From Bryobacteraceae bacterium (GTDB lineage: Bacteria > Acidobacteriota > Terriglobia > Bryobacterales > Bryobacteraceae): 64,000 nt of DNA. Within the stretch, counting starts at the first letter, position 1; every line of letters begins with the position of its first letter. Positions 17,102 through 25,131 of the stretch are shown here, piece by piece. Below the pieces are notes generated by a model. That model saw nothing but the letters and a program-made list of their open reading frames with translations, was not told the origin of the DNA and did not search any database. A program made the position numbers and the translations under genes. The stretch lies in assembly GCA_041394945.1 (NCBI GenBank), contig JAWKHH010000004.1:62001-126000 (forward strand), in the 5' to 3' direction.

Positions 17102-18019
17102 ATGGCCGAGCCGACGCACCCCGAAACGCCCCAGCAGGAACCTTCCGCCCCGATAGTTTCGGTACTGATGGTGAGTTTCAACTGCATCGAGGCGCTACGC
17201 ACATCGCTCTCGGCGCTCGAATCCGCGCCCGACCGGGCGGAGTTCGAAATCCTCGTTACCGACCACGGCTCCACCGACGGCTCCCAATTGATCGACACCG
17301 AGTTTCCCGAGATCAACGTCCTCCGCCTGCCTCATTTCTGCGGCCAGACCAAGGCGCGCAACATCGGCCTGCGGACCGCCCGCGGCGAGTTCGTGCTCCT
17401 GCTCGCGCCTGGCATCGTGCTCGACCCAGGCGCCGTGACCGCCCTCGCCCATCGTCTCGAAAGCGAAGCCGGCGTGCTCGCCGTCTGCCCGACAATCGCC
17501 GGCGCGGATGGAAAAGTCGTGAGCCGGCAACTGGCGCTACCGGACGCAACCGCGGCGGCGCGCTCGTGGCGCGACCCGCAGGCCGAACTGGGCGCAGGAA
17601 CTGGCCTCCACGACGGGCACGCCATCCTCCTGCGCCGGCGCACGATTCAGGGGATCAACTACCTCGATGAACGCTACGGCGAAGCTTGGGGCGACGTTGA
17701 ACTCGCATTCCAAATCCGGCGGGCAGGGAAGAAGATCCTCCAGGTCGCCGACATCGGAGGGCGGATTGGCATTCCCGAAGGTGCCTGGAAACCCTCGGAT
17801 TCCCGGTACCGGGCAGCCTTCGACGCCGACGCCGCCAACGGGGCCGCCTCCTACATCGGCAAGCACTTCGGCCTCATTCCCGCCCTGGTGTTCAGGATCA
17901 AGCTGATTCTAGGGGCTTTCGGAAAGACGATTACGTTTCAGAATCCTGGCTACCAGGTATCTCTCCTCAGCCGCCTCGTCTCCGGCTACAAGATCGACGG
18001 AACGTCGCCGGAACTATAA
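17102..18019 (+). CDS. Family 2 glycosyltransferase
   Basis: A 305-residue GT-A fold glycosyltransferase of the rhamnosyl/galactofuranosyl-like type. It shows VSVLMVSFNCIEALRTSL, VTDHGSTDGS (usual DNxSxDGS), and GQTKARNIGLRTARGEFVLLL. The segment that normally carries the metal-binding NPD or DxD reads LAPGIVLDPGA, so the usual acidic residue is missing; this may mean altered metal use. A later GEAWGDVELAFQIRRAGKKI matches the ED(V/L)xLxxRxxxxG acceptor region. The C-terminus is amphipathic, suggesting membrane association. Probably acts in envelope polysaccharide assembly; substrates unknown. Confidence 0.83.
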   Translation: MAEPTHPETPQQEPSAPIVSVLMVSFNCIEALRTSLSALESAPDRAEFEILVTDHGSTDGSQLIDTEFPEINVLRLPHFCGQTKARNIGLRTARGEFVLLLAPGIVLDPGAVTALAHRLESEAGVLAVCPTIAGADGKVVSRQLALPDATAAARSWRDPQAELGAGTGLHDGHAILLRRRTIQGINYLDERYGEAWGDVELAFQIRRAGKKILQVADIGGRIGIPEGAWKPSDSRYRAAFDADAANGAASYIGKHFGLIPALVFRIKLILGAFGKTITFQNPGYQVSLLSRLVSGYKIDGTSPEL

Positions 18020-18083
18020 ACAGCGATCCCGTTTCAGCCGATTTACAGGGTGAAAGGCGCGCAGTCCCTGCGCCTCGAAACGG

Positions 18084-20567
18084 ATGGCAAAGTACCCGCT
18101 ATTGGCGCGAGCCTACCTGATGGCCGTACTCGCGGGCGGACTGTCGCTGTTCGCGTTATCGTTCGCGAACTGGGAATCGGCCAATCCGTCACGATTCGTT
18201 TTCTTTCTTTCCACCTCCCTGCTGTCGGCGCTGTTCAAGGTCCGCCTCCCGGGCGTCACCGGGACCATGTCGCTCTACTTCCTGATGGTACTTGTCGGCA
18301 TCCCGTACCTATCCTGGCCCGAAATCGTTGTCGTCGCCTGCGCGGCTACCGCTTTTCAAACCGCTTGGCACGCCGCGAAACGTCCGGGCGCCATCCAGTA
18401 CCTGTTCAACTTCGCGGCCTGCGCGATTGCCACCACTGGCGCTCACTTCGTGTACAAGTGGGAGTGGCTGATGCAATGGCGCCTCGAGCCAGCCGTCCAC
18501 GTGGGCGTGGCCGCGATGGCGTACTTTCTGCTGAGCACCGTACCGTTCGCGCTGGTGGTGGGCCTTACTGAGCGCAAGTCCGTGGCCGGAGTGTGGCGGG
18601 AAAGCTCGTTCTGGTCATTCCCCTACTACCTCCTGGGCGCGCTGATTGCCGGCTTTGTGAACTTCCTGCAGCAGTGGGTCGGGTGGCAAAGCACGCTCAT
18701 GCTCGCGCCGGTGCTGTTCCTGCTCTTCCGCTCCTACCGCAGCTACATCGTCCGGCTCGAGGCGCAGAAGGCGCATGCCGAACAGATGGCGGCGCTGCAC
18801 CTGCGGACCATCGAGTCGCTTGCGCTTGCCATCGACGCCAAGGACGCCGGCGCTCACGAGCATCTGCACCGCATGCAAGTGTTTTCGCTGGCGATCGGCC
18901 AGGAACTCGGTATGGGCCCCGCGGCGCTCGAGGCCCTGCGCGCGGCCGCGCTCCTGCACGACATCGGCAAGCTCGCGGTTCCCGAGCACATCGTGTCCAA
19001 GCCGGGCAAGCTGACTCCCGAAGAGTTCGAAAAGATGAAGATCCATCCGGGTGTCGGCGCGGGCATTCTCGAGCGGGTGCGCTTCCCCTACCCGGTGGCG
19101 CCCCTGGTGGCGGCGCACCACGAGCGTTGGGACGGTACGGGGTATCCGCTGGGCCTGCGTGGGGAGGAGATTCCGCTTGGGGCGCGAATCCTCGCCGCCG
19201 TCGATACGTATGACGCACTCATCTCCGAACGAAGCTATCGCGCCGCGATGTCTCCCTCCGAGGCAATGCGGAGAATCGTCGAGCAGACCGGAAGCGCGTT
19301 TGACCCGGCCGTGGTGTCCGTCCTTGAAAGCAAGTACCAGGAGCTTGACGAAAAGGCGCGCACGGGGTCCCATCTCGAAGAACTGGCCGAGTTGGCGACC
19401 ACCTCGCGCTGTGGCGACGAATCCGGCGAGGAAGCCGTCGATGCGGGAGCCGGCTCCGCCGAGGAGGCCCATTTCGTTCAAACGATCGCCGCGGCGCGCC
19501 ACGAAGTGCAGGCGATGTTTGAGATCGCTCAGGACTTGTCGCGGTCACTCAGCCTCACTGACACGTTGTCGGTGGTGGCTTCCCGTGTGTCCGCTCTTCT
19601 TCCGCACGACTCGCTCGCCATCTACGTCATTGAAGGCGATTCGCTCCGCGCTCAGTTCACCGCCGGCGAAGACCGGGCGCTGTTCGCTTCGCTCAACATC
19701 CCCATCGGCCAAGGGCTATCCGGCTGGGTAGTGGAACACCGCACGCCCATCTGCAACGGCAACCCGTCGGTGGAGCCGGGCTACCTGAACGATCCGCGCA
19801 AGTTCAGCCGCCTCCAGAGCGCGCTCGTCGTGCCGATCGAAACCGAGGCCGGCGTCCTCGGAGCGCTGGCACTGTACCGCGCCCCGAAGTCCGCCTTCAC
19901 CCTTGATGATCAACGCGTGCTGGTGACCGTCGCCGCCAAGCTGTCCGTATTCGTCGAAAACGCCGAGCGGCTGAAACGCGTGGAAACCTCCGCCGCCACG
20001 GACTTCCTCACGGGCCTCCCGAACGCGCGCGCTCTCTTCGTGCAGCTTCACGAAGAACTATCGCGCGCCCGCCGCAACGGAACCACCACCGCGGTCCTCG
20101 TCGGCGACCTCGACGGCTTCAAGCAGGTGAACGACCGCTACGGCCACCTCGCCGGGAACGACGTCCTTCGGCAGGTGGCGGCCGGCTTGAAGGCGCACTG
20201 CAGGGACTACGATGTGGTGGCGCGCATGGGCGGCGACGAGTTCGTGGTCGTAATGCCGGGAACCGGCCACGAAGGCGCGGCTGAACGGATCGAAGCGCTG
20301 CGGCGCGTGGTGGTGGACGCCGGCCGCGCAATCTGCGGCGACGCGATCGTTGGGCTTAGTATCGGCGTTGCCTGCTTTCCCGCCGATGGGCAGGACGCCG
20401 AGAGCCTGCTGCTCGAGGCGGACCGGCAGATGTACAAGGTGAAACACTCGCGCAAAGGGATGTCGCAACTGGCGGCCGCGCTACGGGCGGCCGGTTCGGG
20501 CGCGGTAGCTGGCGATCCCGACCCCGCCGGCAAAGTGCCTGCCAAGGCCGGCGCCGATGCCCCCTAG
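18084..20567 (+). CDS. Membrane HD-GYP / GAF / GGDEF cyclic-di-GMP protein
   Basis: An 827-residue signalling protein that appears able both to make and to break cyclic di-GMP. Residues 1 to about 230 form 6-7 membrane helices. An HD-GYP phosphodiesterase domain follows (HDIGKL near residue 292, HHERWDGTGYPLGL near 350). A GAF-type sensor spans about 470-640 (GQGLSGWVVEHRTPI, SALVVPIETE). The GGDEF domain carries ARMGGDEFVVV near residue 715, with an RDYD inhibitory site exactly five residues before GGDEF. All key residues look intact. It is the last gene of a plus-strand run and converges with the ABC importer. Confidence 0.92.
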   Translation: MAKYPLLARAYLMAVLAGGLSLFALSFANWESANPSRFVFFLSTSLLSALFKVRLPGVTGTMSLYFLMVLVGIPYLSWPEIVVVACAATAFQTAWHAAKRPGAIQYLFNFAACAIATTGAHFVYKWEWLMQWRLEPAVHVGVAAMAYFLLSTVPFALVVGLTERKSVAGVWRESSFWSFPYYLLGALIAGFVNFLQQWVGWQSTLMLAPVLFLLFRSYRSYIVRLEAQKAHAEQMAALHLRTIESLALAIDAKDAGAHEHLHRMQVFSLAIGQELGMGPAALEALRAAALLHDIGKLAVPEHIVSKPGKLTPEEFEKMKIHPGVGAGILERVRFPYPVAPLVAAHHERWDGTGYPLGLRGEEIPLGARILAAVDTYDALISERSYRAAMSPSEAMRRIVEQTGSAFDPAVVSVLESKYQELDEKARTGSHLEELAELATTSRCGDESGEEAVDAGAGSAEEAHFVQTIAAARHEVQAMFEIAQDLSRSLSLTDTLSVVASRVSALLPHDSLAIYVIEGDSLRAQFTAGEDRALFASLNIPIGQGLSGWVVEHRTPICNGNPSVEPGYLNDPRKFSRLQSALVVPIETEAGVLGALALYRAPKSAFTLDDQRVLVTVAAKLSVFVENAERLKRVETSAATDFLTGLPNARALFVQLHEELSRARRNGTTTAVLVGDLDGFKQVNDRYGHLAGNDVLRQVAAGLKAHCRDYDVVARMGGDEFVVVMPGTGHEGAAERIEALRRVVVDAGRAICGDAIVGLSIGVACFPADGQDAESLLLEADRQMYKVKHSRKGMSQLAAALRAAGSGAVAGDPDPAGKVPAKAGADAP

Positions 20568-20586
20568 CACTTCGGTCACGCCTGTG

Positions 20587-21483
20587 TCAGCCGGCCTGCT
20601 CCGCCGAACTCACCACACGGTCCTTCCGGGACAGTTCCTCGCCGCCTTCCCGGTCGACGGCGGCCGCGAACGCCGACAACTGGAACCCCCGGTCGAGCGC
20701 AGCCATCGCGTCCACCAGCCGCCGTGCCGCCGGATGCACGGGCCGGTGGAAGATCTCTTCGGTCCGCCCGGCCTCCACCACGCGCCCGTGCTCGAGAATC
20801 AGTGCGCGCCGGCACAGCGCCGCCACGCTGCGCAGGTCGTGTGAGATGAACAGCACGGCCATCCCCATCCCGGTGCTCAGCCGGTGCAGCAGTGCGAGCA
20901 CCTCGGCCGCCGAGAAGGCGTCGAGCGCACTGGTGGGTTCATCGGCGATCAGTAGCCGCGGCCGATGCAGGATCGCGGCCGCGATCATCACCCGCTGGGC
21001 CTGTCCGACGCTCACCTGATGCGGATAGCGCGAGAGAAACGCGTCATCGGCCGGGAGCCCGAGAGTCCCAAGCAGTTCGCGGACGCGCGGCTTCTCCGTC
21101 TTCCACGGTGTTTCTCCATGCGCTCGCCATGCCTCGGCGAGGTGGCTCTCCAGGCGCAGCGACGGATTCATCGACGCCGAGGGGCTCTGGAGCACGAGGC
21201 CGATCCCGCGCCCGCGGACGCCGCGCATCTCGCGCTCGGTCAGCGTCAGAAGATCACGGCCATCGAAACGCAGGACACCCTCTACCGCCGCGCCCCGCCC
21301 AAGCAACCGCAGAATCGCGAGCGCGAGGGTGCTCTTCCCCGAGCCGCTCTGGCCGATCAACCCGACCGTCTCGCCTGCCTCCACCGTGAATGCGACACGG
21401 TCGAGGGCGCGTGGCTTCCCCGGGTAGCTCACCGAAATCTCGGCGGCGAGCAACGGAGCGGATTCGTGCGCCTGTTCGGACAT
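20587..21483 (-). CDS. Oligopeptide/dipeptide-type ABC transporter ATP-binding protein
   Basis: A 298-residue ATPase of the Dpp/Opp class that would power the adjacent permeases. Walker A is GQSGSGKST, Walker B LLIADEPTSALD, and the H-loop FISHDLRSV. The ABC signature is VSVGQAQRV in place of LSGGQ, an unusual form. The C-terminal HRPVHPAARRLVDA matches the oligopeptide-transporter extension. Such importers normally have two ATPases, but only one is present here, so it may work as a homodimer. ATG 21483 lies 14 nt after the binding-protein gene stop. Last gene of the operon. Confidence 0.9.
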   Translation of the reverse strand: MSEQAHESAPLLAAEISVSYPGKPRALDRVAFTVEAGETVGLIGQSGSGKSTLALAILRLLGRGAAVEGVLRFDGRDLLTLTEREMRGVRGRGIGLVLQSPSASMNPSLRLESHLAEAWRAHGETPWKTEKPRVRELLGTLGLPADDAFLSRYPHQVSVGQAQRVMIAAAILHRPRLLIADEPTSALDAFSAAEVLALLHRLSTGMGMAVLFISHDLRSVAALCRRALILEHGRVVEAGRTEEIFHRPVHPAARRLVDAMAALDRGFQLSAFAAAVDREGGEELSRKDRVVSSAEQAG

Positions 21484-21497
21484 CGCTGCGGAGCGGA

Positions 21498-23135
21498 TCA
21501 ACGCGACGCCTGCATGCCGCCGGCCAACTGCAGGTGCTCGACATTCCAAAACACGCGCGGCCCGAGAGCGGTGGGCTGTACGTTTCGCAGCGTGGGAGAG
21601 ATCGCCACGAGCGCGTTCGGATTCACCAGATAGAGAAACGGCGACTGCTCCGCCGCAATCTCCTGAACACGATCGAACAGCGCCTTGCGCTTGGCGTGAG
21701 CGGCGGTGGAAGACTGCGCGATCATGAGCTTGTCGATCTCGGCTTCCCACGCCGTCTCCGGCTTCGCCTGGTTCGGATTCCACTGGTGATTGCTCGCCGA
21801 ACTCAGCCAGATGTTCATCTGGCCGTTCGGATCCGGATCGACATTGACGAGCCCCAGCAGGCAGGCTTCGTAGTCGAAGCTCCTGGTGATGCGCTCGATC
21901 AGCGACGGGAAATCGAGTGCGACGATGTTCATCTTCACGCCCACCCGCGCCAGATCCTGCTGAACGAGCGCCGCCATCCGCGCCCGGATCTTGCTCCCGG
22001 CGTTTGTGATCAACGAGAACTCCACGGCCTTGCCTTCCGAACCGCGCAGCACCCCTCCGTCGAGCTTGAACCCGGCTCCGGCCAGCAACTTGGCGGCGGT
22101 CTCGATCTGCTGCCGCTGCGCCGCCACCGCCGGGTTGGACCAGACCCGGTTCGCAGCCGAAACCGGACCCGCCGCCGGCTTCGCGTATCCCTTGTAGGCG
22201 AGCCGAACCAAATCGGCCCGGTTGATGGCGAGCGACATCGCGCGGCGGAACTCCTTCGACCGGAACCAGGCGCGCTTGGACGGATCGAGCGCCGCCTGCG
22301 ATGTCTGATTGAACCAGATCATTTCGGATTCGAGCGAGACGCCTACGTCGCGGGCCGCCTCCGGCTTCTCCTTCCGAAGCCGGTCGAATGCCTCGCCGTC
22401 CAGAGCCGAAATGAAATGCAACTCGCCGCGCCGGAAGCGCAGCAGTTCGATATCGCGATTCTGCTGGATCTCCATGCGGACCGAGTCCAGGTACGGCAAA
22501 CGCCGCCCCGAGGCATCGGTCTTCCAATAGTTCGGGTTGCGCTTCAGTTCCACAGCCGACCCCGCCTGATAGGCCGCCAGCACAAACGGCCCGAGCACCG
22601 CCTTTTCGCGCAGACGGGACCGGCTCGAGAGAATCGCCAGCGAGTCGAAGTGGCGCTCCATACCCGCCAGCGGCGCGCCGAACGAGATCGCCACGCGGTG
22701 CGACCCGAGCGCGACGGCCTTCGCCGGCACCGTACCCACGCGGAACGCATCGGCGATGGGCGAGTGGAGCCTGGCATCGTTGAGCCGGGTAAACGTGTAG
22801 ACCACGTCCTGGGCGTCGAAAGGCGATCCGTCGGAGAATCGCACGCCCTTGCGCAAAGCGAACTCGATCCGCTTCCCGTCAGGCGCGATCTTCCATGAAG
22901 TAGCCAGTTCCGGCGTTGGCTCCTGGGTCTTGCGATCGATGCGCAGCAGCACGCCGGCGGTGAGATAGCGCACCCATTCCGACGGTTCATCGGCCACCAC
23001 GAGCGGATCGAACGTTTTCGGATCCGCGCGCAGGACGAATTTCAACTCACCACCCCATTGCCCGAAAGCGACCGCCGTGAGAACGATTCCGATCGAGAGG
23101 CGCGGCAGCAGCCGCGCGGTCCTAGACAGCATCAT
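21498..23135 (-). CDS. Extracellular solute-binding protein, family 5
   Basis: A 545-residue periplasmic binding protein of the peptide/nickel family (SBP_bac_5). It has a signal peptide (MMLSRTARLLPRLSIGIVLT), the family segment ELKFVLRADPKTFDPLV, PTPELATSWKIAPDGKRIEF and ALRKGVRFSDGSPFDAQDVVYT. The first of two adjacent ATGs at 23135 is used because GGAGGG lies about 6 nt upstream. Its start overlaps the end of the permease gene by 14 nt. The ligand is probably a peptide, but this family also binds sugars and metals. Confidence 0.92.
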   Translation of the reverse strand: MMLSRTARLLPRLSIGIVLTAVAFGQWGGELKFVLRADPKTFDPLVVADEPSEWVRYLTAGVLLRIDRKTQEPTPELATSWKIAPDGKRIEFALRKGVRFSDGSPFDAQDVVYTFTRLNDARLHSPIADAFRVGTVPAKAVALGSHRVAISFGAPLAGMERHFDSLAILSSRSRLREKAVLGPFVLAAYQAGSAVELKRNPNYWKTDASGRRLPYLDSVRMEIQQNRDIELLRFRRGELHFISALDGEAFDRLRKEKPEAARDVGVSLESEMIWFNQTSQAALDPSKRAWFRSKEFRRAMSLAINRADLVRLAYKGYAKPAAGPVSAANRVWSNPAVAAQRQQIETAAKLLAGAGFKLDGGVLRGSEGKAVEFSLITNAGSKIRARMAALVQQDLARVGVKMNIVALDFPSLIERITRSFDYEACLLGLVNVDPDPNGQMNIWLSSASNHQWNPNQAKPETAWEAEIDKLMIAQSSTAAHAKRKALFDRVQEIAAEQSPFLYLVNPNALVAISPTLRNVQPTALGPRVFWNVEHLQLAGGMQASR

Positions 23136-23958
23136 TTGGTTCCCTCCGTTCGGTGTGGTTCTCGCGGCCGGCAATGATCACTTGCAGGGATGCGAGCACC
23201 GCCCCAAGCACCGCCACCGGCGCGAGCATCGCCGGCTGCTCGGGGATGGCGGCGTAGTTTTCCAGTTCGCGCAGCAGTGTGCCGAGCGAAGGCAGCGGCT
23301 CAGCCACGCCAAGTCCGAGCATGCTCAGGTTGGCCTCGCTCAAGATGAACGCCGGCAGCAGAAGCCAGAACTGCGAGGCGGCGAGCGGACGCAGGTTCGG
23401 CGCCACGTGCGCCGCCAGCACCCGCCATGTGCGGCACCCTTGCGCCCGCGCCGCGATCAAGAACGGCGCCTCCCGCAGAGTCCGCGATACGCCCCCGGCC
23501 ACCCGCGCCGGACCGGCCCAACCGAGCATCCCGAGCAACGCGAACGTGATCGCCACCGAAACCTCCGGAGACGTATTCAGCGGCAACATCGCGCGCCCGG
23601 CAAGCAGCAGGAAGAGCCACGGCAGCGACAGGAACAGGTCCGTGGCCAGCGACGCCGCCGCCGCGCCGGGCCCCCCCCAGTAACCCGCCGCCAGCCCCAT
23701 CGCCATCGCCAGCAATGTGGCGAGCAGCGCCGCCGCCGGCGCCATGAGCAGCGACGTCCGGGCGCCCCAAATCAGCCGCGAGAGACGGTCCCGGCCGAGA
23801 TCGTCCGTCCCGAGCAGATGCGCCCGGCTGGGCGGCGAACCGGGGTCTTCGCGGGACTGCTCCTCGTAGGAATAAGGCGCGATCCACGGCGCTCCGGCCG
23901 CCCCGCCGAGCGCCAACGCCAGCACGGTCCACGCTCCCACCTGAACGACGCGTCTCAT
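23122..23958 (-). CDS. Oligopeptide-type ABC transporter permease, OppC/DppC-like
   Basis: A 278-residue inner-membrane permease. After an N-terminal helix it has the OppC-type segment APWIAPYSYEEQ and HLLGTDDLGRDRLSRLIWGARTSLL, a hallmark of DppC/OppC. The EAA loop appears as EAPFLIAARAQGCRTWRVLAAHVAPN. About six helices are visible. ATG 23958 overlaps the stop of the OppB-like gene (ATGA), and its own end overlaps the binding-protein gene, so the operon is tightly coupled. Confidence 0.9.
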   Translation of the reverse strand: MRRVVQVGAWTVLALALGGAAGAPWIAPYSYEEQSREDPGSPPSRAHLLGTDDLGRDRLSRLIWGARTSLLMAPAAALLATLLAMAMGLAAGYWGGPGAAAASLATDLFLSLPWLFLLLAGRAMLPLNTSPEVSVAITFALLGMLGWAGPARVAGGVSRTLREAPFLIAARAQGCRTWRVLAAHVAPNLRPLAASQFWLLLPAFILSEANLSMLGLGVAEPLPSLGTLLRELENYAAIPEQPAMLAPVAVLGAVLASLQVIIAGRENHTERREPNDAV

Positions 23959-24806
23959 CGGGCTTCCTCCACCGTGCCCGAGATCATGTTCGAAATCAGT
24001 GTGACGGCGGCGATCATGAGCGTCATTCCCACCAGGAGATTCACGTCCCTGGCCAGCGTCGCCCGCCAGGCAAGCTGCCCCAATCCGGGATGCCCACCGA
24101 GCGCTTCGAGCGGCACCGAGCTTCCCAACGCCAACGGAACCGATACCGCCGCCAGCGCGGCCAGCGGTTTTGCCGAAGGAAGCACCACGTGCGCGGCGAG
24201 CACTCGCAGCCCCCCCGCTCCCCGCGCCCGCGCAGCCGAAACCCATGGCCGCGCGAAAGCCTCCCGGAGTACCGCCTCCGATGACGTGTAGATCTTCGGG
24301 AACGCCACGATCCCGATGCCGATCCATGCCGGCATCCGCTCGGCCGCGAGCAACAGCGCCAGCAGCGCCGCCGGCGACGCCACAATCACACCGGCTGCTC
24401 CGTGCGACAGAATCTTCACCGGCGCGAGTCTTCCCGATGCCGCGCCCAACGCCAGCGCGAATCCCGCCATCCACGCCGCCCCGAGCCCCAACGCCATGGC
24501 CCGCACCGTCACCGGCCACCGTTCGCCGATCAACGATGCAACCGGCTGGTTGAACGCCTGGGACTTCCCGAGATCGCCGCGGGCAAGGCCCCACAGGTAC
24601 CTGGGCACGAATCGTACCGGGTCCCGCTCGGCGGCGCGCTCGGCCGCCAGCGCCGCCAGCGACTCGGCGCTCAAACGTTGATCGAGCGCCTGCTCGTCGA
24701 GTCCCGTCCCAGGCGCCAGGCAAACCAGCACCGCTCCGGCCACGCCAGCCAGAAGTAGCGTCGCGGCAAAGCGCGCCGCGGCCCGTACAATTGGAGCAAC
24801 ACTCAT
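23955..24806 (-). CDS. Oligopeptide-type ABC transporter permease, OppB/DppB-like
   Basis: A 283-residue permease, a little shorter than typical DppB proteins (about 305-340). It contains an N-terminal helix, the DppB-like RYLWGLARGDLGKSQAFNQP segment, an EAA-type loop (EAFARPWVSAARARGAGGLR), and about six helices overall. It is the first gene of the importer operon permease B, permease C, binding protein, ATPase. The conserved GDLG motif supports the assignment; the shortened C-terminal half may make it harder to detect by profile. Confidence 0.83.
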   Translation of the reverse strand: MSVAPIVRAAARFAATLLLAGVAGAVLVCLAPGTGLDEQALDQRLSAESLAALAAERAAERDPVRFVPRYLWGLARGDLGKSQAFNQPVASLIGERWPVTVRAMALGLGAAWMAGFALALGAASGRLAPVKILSHGAAGVIVASPAALLALLLAAERMPAWIGIGIVAFPKIYTSSEAVLREAFARPWVSAARARGAGGLRVLAAHVVLPSAKPLAALAAVSVPLALGSSVPLEALGGHPGLGQLAWRATLARDVNLLVGMTLMIAAVTLISNMISGTVEEAR

Positions 24807-24897
24807 CCCTATTCCCTGTTCGGACAGGTCGAGGTTGCGCTTTACGAAATTCGGGGATTCACCCGGGCGGCGGCCAATGGCGCCCCCCTCAATGGTT

Positions 24898-25131
24898 CTA
24901 AGTAGATGAAGGTTTCTCGGGACGAGTCTCCCAGAGGCACAGCTCGTTGCCGTCCGGATCTTCGAAGTGGGCGAAGTTTCCCGATCCGTCGCGGACGTTT
25001 TCCCCCTTCACCGCGACTCCCGCCGCTTTGAGCCGCGCCATGGTGGCTCCATACTGGCATGAGCCGGATGACGGGGACAACACATCGCCGTCTGCGAACG
25101 CGGCGATGCCTCGGCGGATGCCGCCGGGAGG
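24898..25131 (-). pseudogene. C-terminal remnant of a VOC/glyoxalase-family protein
   Basis: About 60 residues that match only the end of a vicinal-oxygen-chelate (glyoxalase/bleomycin-resistance) fold: MARLKAAGVAVKGEN followed by FAHFEDPDGNELCLWE, where the last Glu is the usual metal ligand. The N-terminal half is missing. The frame reads back without a credible start into the TAG that also ends the GH2 gene at 25132-25134, so a deletion appears to have joined the two. The remaining bases from 24807 to 24897 hold no gene I can see. Confidence 0.65.

Noticed and set aside
20587..22527. A 646-residue frame that would extend the ABC ATPase upstream
   Set aside because: The first part is the shadow of the solute-binding protein gene; the ATPase starts at ATG 21483.
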